This document shows positions 48,132-56,002 of a stretch of DNA of 64,000 bases, piece after piece. Below the pieces are notes generated by a model. The model worked only from the letters and a program-made list of their open reading frames with translations. It was not told the DNA's origin and made no database searches. Within the stretch, counting starts at the first letter, position 1. Every line of letters starts with the position of its first letter. Source of the stretch: Bacteroidota bacterium (GTDB lineage Bacteria > Bacteroidota > Bacteroidia > Chitinophagales > Chitinophagaceae); assembly GCA_016715505.1 (NCBI GenBank), contig JADJZY010000008.1, forward strand, positions 62,001-126,000, in the 5' to 3' direction. The translations under genes and the position numbers were made by a program.

Positions 48132-48940
48132 TTAAGGCATATCGAGTTGGATCAGCTTGCGAACCGGCTTCCCGTCCTTTTTACCCCATAGCCTCCATTG
48201 CGAACTGACCGCAATTAATTTACAAGGCACATCAGCCGGAGAATGGGTATTCTTGATCCGATCCATCCAAACTTGAATTTCTTTCCGATCTTTTTTCTTT
48301 TTTCGCAACTCACGGTCGAGGGCATTCCTGATTGATTGCTGAGTAACCTCTTTAAATTGTAAACTGTTGGGCCCCACCGAAATAAATACTTGGTCCTTTC
48401 CGGCTAATGGGTACCAGGGTGTTTGAAATTTGCCTAAATCCTCCAAAATAAATTGCTCGCCTTCGGCTTCAATAGCCAATTTCACAGCAAGTCTTTGCTC
48501 CATGCGCATTTCAGTCAAGCCATCCACCTGCAGTGTATTTTCCAAAAACGAGCCGGCGTCTCGCAAATAAGAAACACTATTTTCATTACGTTCATTTTGG
48601 GTATTATTCAGCGCATGGCAAAGTATGCCCCCAAGCGTAACCGAACATTCTGCAAAATTGATTCGAAAACCATCTACTTGAGAAGTTTTGGGTGTTTCGT
48701 TGAGTTTCTTGGCATTGTTCAGACTATCCACCTGAACCATCATTTTATGAATTTGGTTTCCCTTTTTATTATTTTTAATTGGACTGATATCCTCGGTATA
48801 ATTTTTAAATACTGACTGTCGCTTTCCATCACAATACTTGAGGGATCACCAAGCACAATGGGCTTTTTGTTCGGCTCCTTTTTGTCCGAACAAGATAAAA
48901 TCAAGCAAAGGATGAATACAGCAAAGGATGTTTGTTTCAT
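48132..48940 (-). CDS. Putative lipoprotein of unknown function, one frameshift
   Basis: About 269 aa. ATG at 48940 gives MKQTSFAVFILCLILSCSDKK, a lipoprotein signal with lipobox LILSC. The frame breaks near 48805 in a five-A run and resumes KNYTEDISPIKNNKKGNQ, MMVQVDSLNNAKKLNE and on to the end. The C-terminal region holds a Lys/Arg-rich stretch RELRKKKKDRKE. No family recognised. One missing A explains the break; otherwise this would be two short ORFs with no plausible start for the second. Confidence 0.65.
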
Positions 48941-49173
48941 AGACTGCGTATGGGGTAAAGTTAATTCGATTTTTGAAAGAAATGTCTTTCCAGAGATGGC
49001 ATTCAATTATTTCGCAACTTCTATCCTCATTGAAGCTCTCATTTTTGACTTCGTGGAGGAGAATTGTTCAGATTGAACACCGTCGATATTGGTCAAAAGC
49101 ATGATGAATAAAGGGTTTCACAAATAAAAAGAATTTTCTTGAGTGATAATTTTATTTATCCCATTCACCCATA

Positions 49174-49181
49174 TATATTTG
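49174..49181 (+). promoter_or_regulatory. TATATTTG promoter box for tRNA-Ser
   Basis: Exact TAnnTTTG ending 4 nt before the tRNA 5' end, so transcription would begin at or just inside the mature end if spacing is as usual. Confidence 0.5.
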
Positions 49182-49185
49182 CAGC

Positions 49186-49270
49186 GGAGAGATGGCAGAG
49201 TGGTCGATTGCGACGGTCTTGAAAACCGTTGACTGTCAAAGGTCCGGGGGTTCGAATCCCTCTCTCTCCG
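49186..49270 (+). tRNA. tRNA-Ser (TGA)
   Basis: Acceptor GGAGAGA/TCTCTCC, anticodon stem-loop ACGGT-CTTGAAA-ACCGT with TGA anticodon, a long variable arm (TGACTGTCAAAGGTCC region) as in class II tRNAs, T-loop TTCGAAT and discriminator G. The last 8 bases (TCTCTCCG) are repeated at 49477-49484 as the start of a direct repeat. Confidence 0.95.
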
Positions 49271-49362
49271 CATAACAGAATGAGAATGAGTAGGCGAATG
49301 AGAATGAATCTCAAATTGCCCGAATTCATTCTCATTTTCATTTTGATACTCTTTCTGAAATT
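49263..49362 (+). repeat. Direct repeat copy 1, beginning in the tRNA-Ser 3' end
   Basis: About 100 bp starting TCTCTCCG (tRNA end) and ending CTGAAATT. It contains GAATGAGAATGAAT facing AATTCATTCTCATT, near-perfect 13-bp arms that would form a hairpin. Compared with copy 2 it has about 6 extra bases (TGAGTA) and a few substitutions. Confidence 0.75.
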
Positions 49363-49368
49363 ATTTGG

Positions 49369-49497
49369 ATGAAGTTCGATTTTCAAAAACTTGCCGTTTA
49401 CCAAAAAGCCAAAACTTTTTATAGGGATTTTAATCAAATTCCCACATCAACCAAAAACTGCATCGAAAATAGTAGTTCTCTCCGAATGACAGAATGA
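49369..49497 (+). pseudogene. Four-helix-bundle (S23/23S-IVS type) protein fragment
   Basis: 42 codons from ATG. MKFDFQKLAVYQKAKTFYRD is the typical start of four-helix-bundle proteins related to the 23S rRNA intervening-sequence ORF and to the DGR accessory protein Avd. Family members are about 115-125 aa; this one stops after 42, where the second direct-repeat copy begins (NSSSLRMTE is read from the repeat). So only the first helix survives, and the rest was removed or replaced at the repeat junction. Confidence 0.65.
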
Positions 49498-49570
49498 GAA
49501 GGCGAATGAGAATGAATCTCAAATTGCCTGAATTCGTTCTCATTTTCATTTTGATACTCTCTCTGAAATT
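49477..49570 (+). repeat. Direct repeat copy 2, with duplicated tRNA-Ser 3' end
   Basis: TCTCTCCG followed by GAATGACAGAATGAGAAGGCG and the same hairpin-forming sequence as copy 1, ending CTCTGAAATT. Roughly 90 percent alike by eye over 94 bp. The two copies bracket the truncated four-helix-bundle gene in the way attachment sites bracket an integrated element. Confidence 0.75.
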
Positions 49571-49762
49571 AAGTGTCTATGTTTCCATTTCCAAATTAGG
49601 AAATCGGTGTAATAATTTAAAGGTTGAGTGGGTCATTTAAATTTCAAAGTAAATCTTATTCGAACCAAATAAAGACTCCCCTTTCCCCAATTTTGGAATT
49701 TCCCGGATATAAAAATTCTATTTTGCGATGGAGTGATTATTTTCACCACAAATAAGAAATCC

Positions 49763-50782
49763 ATGAAGCCCGTTTATTACAGTGAATATTTACAGCTCGA
49801 TAAAATCTTGCAAGCACAGGAAGAAGAATCTAAAAAAAATGGAGTAAGAGCTGACGATGAAATGTTGTTTATCATCATCCATCAATCCTATGAATTATGG
49901 TTCAAACAGATTTTACATGAAGTTGGCATCGTGCGGGAAATTTTCTTAAAACATCAGATAGAAGACAACTCATCGGATATGAATGTAGCAGTGCATCGTT
50001 TGAGACGGGTGGTGAAAATCCTGGAAATGTTGGTTTCTAAATTAGGCATTTTGGAGACCATGACACCGCTCGACTTCCTGGATTTCCGTGACTTCCTCCG
50101 ACCTGCCTCCGGGTTTCAAAGTATTCAATTTAAAATCATGGAGGCCCTGTTAGGTCTTCCTTTTGATAAAAGATTCGGTCAGCATTATTATCTTTCACAA
50201 TTAACGCAAGATGATGTTGACCGCGTAAAAAAAGCAGAATCTGAAGTTTCACTGCTTAGCCTGATCAATGATTGGTTGAAACGAATGCCATTTCTGCAGG
50301 AAGGACCTTATTGGAAAGATGCAGATGATTTTTTTAAGGGTTATCGAAGTGCCTATGTCGCCTCATTAACAGAAGGCGAAAAACAAAACATTCATGGTTT
50401 TGATATGGTCTTCATGGATCGGGAAAATTATGCTGAAACCCGACGATTGTCGATTGATAGTAACAGAGCTGCATTATTTATTATGTTGTACCGCGATTAC
50501 CCCCTCCTGAATGCACCCTACCAATTTATCAATGCCTTGCTCGATATTGATGAACTGCTCGCACAATGGCGATATCGGCATATGAATATGGTACAACGTA
50601 TGATTGGACGTAGAATCGGAACCGGCGGAAGCACCGGAGCCGATTATTTAAAAGCCGCAGCTGATACCCACTATATCTTTAAAGAATTTGCCGATTTGAC
50701 TTCCTTTTTAATTCAACGGCGTTTACTTCCTGAGTTGCCTCCTGAATTAAAAGCTCACTTGAGTTTTCATCATCCTGCTTAG
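49763..50782 (+). CDS. kynA: Tryptophan 2,3-dioxygenase
   Basis: Haem enzyme opening the indole ring of L-tryptophan to N-formylkynurenine, first step of the kynurenine pathway. 339 aa from MKPVYYSEYLQLD. Motifs: FIIIHQSYELWFKQI with the haem-pocket His, DFLDFRDFLRPASGFQSIQF, and GTGGSTGADYLKAA in the substrate site. The proximal haem His is in WRYRHMNMVQRMIG. It stands alone; the only other kynurenine gene in the window is the 3-hydroxyanthranilate dioxygenase at 11704. A start at 49733 would add ten unconserved residues. Confidence 0.95.
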   Translation: MKPVYYSEYLQLDKILQAQEEESKKNGVRADDEMLFIIIHQSYELWFKQILHEVGIVREIFLKHQIEDNSSDMNVAVHRLRRVVKILEMLVSKLGILETMTPLDFLDFRDFLRPASGFQSIQFKIMEALLGLPFDKRFGQHYYLSQLTQDDVDRVKKAESEVSLLSLINDWLKRMPFLQEGPYWKDADDFFKGYRSAYVASLTEGEKQNIHGFDMVFMDRENYAETRRLSIDSNRAALFIMLYRDYPLLNAPYQFINALLDIDELLAQWRYRHMNMVQRMIGRRIGTGGSTGADYLKAAADTHYIFKEFADLTSFLIQRRLLPELPPELKAHLSFHHPA

Positions 50783-50904
50783 TCATTTCTTAGACGATGA
50801 GTCATCAATCTTGGCTACTAGATTGCTTAGAATATACTATCAATTTTATAAATACTTATAGAGTCTATCAATCTATACCTTTGATAAACATCAATAATAT
50901 TTAT

Positions 50905-51578
50905 ATGAAAAACGCCCTAATCGCTGTTGGTTTACTACTTGGTATTCTCAATTTGGAGTCCTGTTCTCTGGCCCTTAAAAGAGCAGATAACCTTTATGCT
51001 GATGTGCAGAAAGAACGATATACCTATGATGCCATCATTGTACCAGGCGTACCTCTTCAACAAGGTTTATGGGATTCTGTGATGAAAGCCCGCGTACTTT
51101 GGGCCGTGCATTTATATCAAACAAAGGTCACCAAAAATATCATCTTCTCCGGTGGGGCCGTTTACACCCCTTATTACGAAGCGGTTGCAATGGGTTTGTA
51201 TGCCCAAAAATGGGTGTCCCGGCTAAGCATATTTATTATGATACCTTGGCAGAACATAGTACTGAGAATGTATATTTCTCTTATTTAATGGCACGTAAGC
51301 TTGGATTTAAAAAACTGGCATTGGCCACAGATCCTTTTCAGAGTGTGATGTTGAAGGCCTATACTAGAAGGCGCTTCCGCTCCCACATTCAGCATATTCC
51401 GGTAATATTTGATATCATTAAAGGCATGAACAAAGACAATCTGGTCATTGACCCTGCATTGGCATACCGACCAGGATTCGTATCAATTACGGAAAAAGAA
51501 AGTTTTGGCAAACGGTTGATGGGAACTATGGGCAAACAGGTATATTACGGACCTGATAAACGTTTGGGGAAATTATAA
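50905..51578 (+). CDS. YdcF/SanA-like DUF218 envelope protein, one frameshift
   Basis: About 224 aa. ATG at 50905 gives MKNALIAVGLLLGILNLESC, a possible lipoprotein signal. The DUF218 core has YDAIIVPGVPLQQGLWDSVMKAR, NIIFSGGAVYTPYYEAVAMGLYA. The frame breaks near 51210-51216 in a five-A run and resumes GVPAKHIYYDTLAEHSTENVYFSYLMA, LALATDPFQSVMLKAY. The SGG and TDPFQ elements are those of the family, thought to act in envelope or polysaccharide precursor metabolism. Fits a one-base deletion. Confidence 0.82.
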
Positions 51579-51662
51579 GACAATGAACTGAAGTTGCAAT
51601 TGAACGATTAATACCCAATAATCGGTAAAACTGAGCTCTCACGATACATAAAATCACATCAT

Positions 51663-51697
51663 AAAAAAAGGCTTTCCATTTCGAAAGCCTTTTTTTT
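51663..51697. terminator. Bidirectional terminator
   Basis: AAAAAAGGCTTTC / GAAAGCCTTTTTT with a short loop, giving T-runs on both strands. It lies between the convergent DUF218 and EGF-like lipoprotein genes. Confidence 0.85.
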
Positions 51698-51716
51698 GAT
51701 TATAAAATCTGATTAA

Positions 51717-52256
51717 TTATTTGCTCCACAAAGAAGGACCAGCACCGCCACTACCATATTCGTTTATTTGACCCAAACTATTGGTCACTTTATAATAAAC
51801 ATACATATTAGCATGTTGATAATAATGCTGATTCAAACTCGTTGTTTCATAGATTGTTGCCCAACCTTCTACTTTACTGCCATTGCTGAAAGTTTGAACC
51901 GGAATCGTGAGCGTATCTTTATAACAAACCCCAACAACATCTTCTGTAAAGTTATTTTGGAAGTTTTTAATCACCACTTCATTAATTTTAGCCCCACTTT
52001 CAATGCTGATGGTATACTGAGCTGCTCCGGAAATAGTCCCATCTTCATTCACATTCCAAATGCCCTTGAATTTATCGCGTGTAATGGTTTCGCAATGTTC
52101 GCCTTCATAGCCGATTTGACAAATACATGCCCCATCTTTACAAGTTCCGCTGTAAGCGCAGGTGACGTTTTTACATTTGTCAGGTTTACAGGATGAATAA
52201 ACCATCGCAACAAATAATGTGAGTGTAGAAAGTGCTGTGATTACTATATTTTTCAT
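51717..52256 (-). CDS. EGF-like domain lipoprotein (paralogue of 35284)
   Basis: 179 aa. Lipoprotein signal with Cys in MVYSSCKPD, then one EGF-like module CKNVTCAYSGTCKDGACIC and GYEGEHC, a short ITRDKFKGIWNV link and a beta-rich C-terminal domain of about 100 residues with VVIKNFQNNF and LTIPVQTF. Same architecture and length as the protein at 35284; the link (IKWSDKFVGSF there) also aligns. Role unknown; probably outer-membrane anchored. Confidence 0.78.
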   Translation of the reverse strand: MKNIVITALSTLTLFVAMVYSSCKPDKCKNVTCAYSGTCKDGACICQIGYEGEHCETITRDKFKGIWNVNEDGTISGAAQYTISIESGAKINEVVIKNFQNNFTEDVVGVCYKDTLTIPVQTFSNGSKVEGWATIYETTSLNQHYYQHANMYVYYKVTNSLGQINEYGSGGAGPSLWSK

Positions 52257-52309
52257 TGTCGTACGTATCGTTCTATTGGGTAAATATATAAAAAAAATCT
52301 TTTTAAGTC

Positions 52310-54731
52310 CTATTTTGCCATAAATCTCTTGAGCAAACTAATTCCAAAGCCAAGTACCATTAAGACGGTTCCTATCCATAAAACGTTAATAAAAGGAAAC
52401 TTGATCGCCTTCATAATGATATAGTCATCCATGGCAGAAGGTTGTTTGTATTCGATTTTCGCAGCATTTTCCTCTGGGAGAATTTTTACCAACCTCGACA
52501 TCAGCCCGCTTTCAGCAAGCGTATCTGTAATTGAACGCTCCAATCTGTCCCGAATGATGTACACCGGATTAGACTTTCGCATTTTCCCCTCCAGATTATA
52601 CACTTCCAATTCAGCAGCCACAGATATATCACCTGTTTGAGCCTGATAGTTTTTATTTTCAAATTGGGTATTAAATCCCCTGAAAATCATAAATCCATTG
52701 TTTAGGAAAATGCTATCCCCCGGACGAACTGTTTTGGTTTTAAATTGATTGGTATCCTGCATTTTGGATTTATCCACCGTGGAGGTCACATAGGTAAATA
52801 TATCATGCGACCAATAATGACGGGTATCCGGACTGGAAATCAATCCCATTTTTGGATTAATTTGGGCATTGGGACTTAAAATAAACTCTTCCACAACACG
52901 TCCGGTATCGTTTTCTCTTTTTTGATATCTGACATGATAAAAATGATCAGGTCCAATCACGGTATCCCCCAAATAGGTGAGCGAGTAGCCCCCCATGCCG
53001 ACCGGAATATTTCGGAATAATAAAACATTCTCCCGACTCTCTTTCTTATTCTCTGCTGCATTTTCCTTTCCCATATCAAAATCAACACCCAGGCGATTAA
53101 TAGAAATCACTTCCTTAGTATAACTGGACAACAGCACACCAACCATCATCAAACCGAAACCCAAGTGAGCCGTTGTTCCTCCCCACTTAATGAATTTAGG
53201 CCCAATGGTTCCAATCATATAAAATAAATTGGCGACTACACTGAAACTCGCAGCAACCAGAAAAATAACAATCGGCACTGACCTCAAATCCTGTGAATAG
53301 GCTATCCCAAAGGAGATGATCAATGAAAGAATAAAAGGTGGTAATATTTTTTTGATGAAGGCCTTTACACTTGTCTGCTTAAATTTTAAATAGTAAATCG
53401 TAGCGGTCAGAAGCATAATCAATAACGTAATCCAAATTTGAATCTTGTTATAATGCATGATTGGATCGGTAATAGCGAGTTTGGTGCCAAACATTTTATT
53501 CCATACTGGCATGGATGTGGTATATGTAATTTGTACAACCGATATCATCAAAATGAGCGCTCCAATAAACATCCAAAATTCACGTGAGGCCAAGGCTTCC
53601 TCTTCTTTCACCCGGTCGGGAATTTGTTTATACCTTTTGAAAAACAAAAACAATCCCAACAACAGGAAAGAAAAAATAAAAATTAAAAGATGATAAAACA
53701 GGGATTCACCTTCACCGGTAAACGCATGCACGGAGGTTTCACCCAAAATGCCGGTTCGCGTTAAAAAGGTAGAATAAAGGACCAGAATAAATGAGAAAAT
53801 AAAAAAGATAAAGGTGGACTTTAAAGAGAAACCCGTGGCTTTGAAAATGATGGTGGTGTGCAGCCCTGCAACCATCACCAACCAGGGAACCAGGGATGCA
53901 TTTTCAACCGGATCCCAGGCCCAGTAACCACCGAAATTCAAACTTTCGTAAGCCCATGCGCCTCCCATCATAATTCCACATCCCAATACCATTCCTGAAA
54001 GCAAACTCCAACGTAATAAAGGTGTTTGAATAACATCGTAACGATTATTCCATAGTGCAGCCACTGAATAGGCAAACGGAAACAAAGTAGCAGAAAAACC
54101 CAAAAACAAGATCGGTGGATGAATCACCATCCAATAATTTTGCAACAAAGGATTTAATCCATTCCCATCCTGAATCATATCCAGATAATTGGGTTGTTGG
54201 AAGATGGGTGCATTCCACATCTGATCACGCAACAGCATGAAAGGTGTAGCTCCAATGCGAATATCCCCAAAATGAATCCCTAACAACGTGCTGGCTAAAA
54301 ACACCTGTACCAGTGCAACAATAGCCATCACAGGTGCTTCCAGGGGATTGTTTTTTCGGGTTACAAAAAATGCCAATACAGCATGCCAGATTGTCCAAAG
54401 CAAAAAACTTCCCTCTTGTCCTTCCCAGAAACAAGAAAGCAAATATTTGAATGGAAGTGCTTTACTGGAATGTGCCCAAACGTAATGGTATTCAAATAGT
54501 GATTAAAATTAAGTAGAAAAGAATCGAAAAAATAGCAAAAACGGAGAATGCATGGGTGCGGAAAAAAGTTCTGCCAATGCTTCGCCAAGACAATGCTTGA
54601 ATCTCATCCCGGCTATTGGTTGACAAAAAATAAGCCATGGCTGAAAACAGACTGGCAACAAAGGATAGGATGACAAAAAATTGACCGAGCTGACCCGGCA
54701 ATAGATGCTCGTTTAAAAAGGTGGATTCCAA
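52310..54731 (-). CDS. ccmF: Cytochrome c haem lyase subunit CcmF, one frameshift
   Basis: Inner-membrane haem-handling protein of cytochrome c maturation system I, about 806 aa with roughly 15 transmembrane helices. A TTG start at 54731 gives ESTFLNEHLLPGQLGQFFVILSF. The frame breaks near 54495 and resumes LFEYHYVWAHSSKALPFKY, SCFWEGQEGSFLLW. Visible are MVIHPPILFLGFSATLFPFA, the WWD haem-binding signature GGAWAYESLNFGGYWAWDP, and the late His-bearing GTTAHLGFGLMMVGVLLSSY. It lies 38 bp after ccmE. The break is one extra or two missing bases. Confidence 0.93.
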
Positions 54732-54769
54732 AAGTTTGTGGGGTGTTTTAAGTGATTCAGATCAATCGA

Positions 54770-55171
54770 CTATGATGAAGTTTTACCAACAGCAACCTGA
54801 TCATTTTTGTATTTTGAAGGACATTTCATCAGGATATTGGAACACTTAAAGGTGCCGTTCTCCATTTTGCCGGTCATGGTCAGTTTTTCGCTGCGTTCAA
54901 AATCCTGTGGTTTCGGTCCGGAAAACTCAACTTTACACATTTGTCCACTTTCATCTTTGGCATAAAAGGTAAATCGATTGGGATCGGTAATAGGATCATA
55001 ATGCATGGGATGCGATACAGTATCCAATTTGCCTATTACCTGAAATTCCTTATTTGGCTTTTCCTGAGCGCTTGCAAATGTTTCATAACTACTAAAGTCG
55101 CCAACCATACTAACAATGGCCGCCAATGCTCCCGCAATGAGCACCAAAGCAAGAATATTCGATTTTTTCAT
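54770..55171 (-). CDS. ccmE: Haem chaperone CcmE, CxxxY variant
   Basis: Periplasmic membrane-anchored haem carrier, 133 aa. N-terminal anchor ILALVLIAGALAAIVSMV, then an OB-fold (EFQVIGKLDTVSHPMHYD, FTFYAKDESGQMCKVEFSG, ERSEKLTMTGKMENGTFKC). The haem-attachment site normally reads HxxxY; here it is LMKCPSKYKND, a CPSKY motif near residue 116. Cys variants of CcmE are known from other lineages. First gene of the ccmE-ccmF unit; ccmA-D and ccmG/H are not in the window. Confidence 0.88.
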   Translation of the reverse strand: MKKSNILALVLIAGALAAIVSMVGDFSSYETFASAQEKPNKEFQVIGKLDTVSHPMHYDPITDPNRFTFYAKDESGQMCKVEFSGPKPQDFERSEKLTMTGKMENGTFKCSNILMKCPSKYKNDQVAVGKTSS

Positions 55172-56002
55172 ATTTGTACAATCACTTTTTTTTTGAAGAG
55201 CAATGTCTTTATTTCAAACACGGATCCAAACAAAAAGGCACGCTATGTTTTCGGACTATTTGGGCGATTTATAAAACCAACACAGAATGCCTTATTCGGA
55301 TGTGCAAATTTACATCAGGATTGTGGAACCCACTTGTCATTTCAATGATAATTGTTCAGAAAAAGTGATGATGCATCACCTTTCATTTCCAGAAGGAAAT
55401 ACTTTTTAAAGGAACCTTAATTAGCAAGATAAAAAAAAGTCCAATAAGAACAGATAACCAAAAAACAGAAAATAAGCCACGGCAAGCCCAACAAAAACAG
55501 GGGCAAACATAAACCATAGAAAATATGCCAGAATAATAGGCCGAACGACAAAAAAAAGAGTTATAGAAGGACAAAGCAAATAAAGAAGAGGAAGATTTTT
55601 AGCTTATTAGGAATAAGCAGCCAACAAACACAAGTCAAAAGCATTTAAACATAAGGTAACATAAGAAATTAATTGTTGATGCACAGCCCCCAAAAAACAC
55701 AAACAAAACAAATAAACGGCAGTAAAGGTCAAAACACAAAACAGCAACTAAAGAATCTCTACCAAAAGCAAACACTACACAAAATAAAAAAACAAAAAGT
55801 AAGAAAAAAGGAAAAAGTACAGAATATTAATAACAAAAGACAAAAATTTTCAAGATACCTACTAACTAAAAGGGAAGCCCAAAACTCATTTACAAAAAGA
55901 ACAAGAAATATAAAGAAACAAATTTTACTTAATTTATTTAATTACCATTTTGAAACTATCAAGAAGATCTACAAAATTTTCATTTCTTTCAATTAAATAA
56001 AA
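55172..56002. other. 830-bp gap containing an A-rich, T-poor block
   Basis: From about 55430 to 55960 the plus strand is roughly half A or more and very poor in T (some 60-base lines have only 3 T), a strand asymmetry seen nowhere else in the window. Frames through it give only Lys/Asn/Gln-rich low-complexity peptides, so I call no gene. The block ends at the stop codon of the C25 peptidase, whose transcript would run into the U-rich complement. No hairpin terminator is seen. 55172-55420 holds the ccmE upstream region. Confidence 0.5.

Noticed and set aside
49165..49437. Minus-strand ORF of 90 aa with GERGIRTPGPLTVNGFQDRRNRPL
   Set aside because: It is the antisense reading of tRNA-Ser plus the flanking repeat. 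Translated tRNA-Ser shadows of this kind are a common false annotation.
55190..55348. Short plus-strand frames between ccmE and the A-rich block (segments such as KARYVFGLFGRFIKP)
   Set aside because: Two overlapping frames are both open, with no start context, and they run through the ccmE upstream region. Nothing supports coding.
55673..55996. Plus-strand ORF of 107 aa, Lys/Asn/Gln-rich
   Set aside because: It arises from the A-rich composition of the block; no domain, no promoter box, and the peptide is low-complexity throughout.
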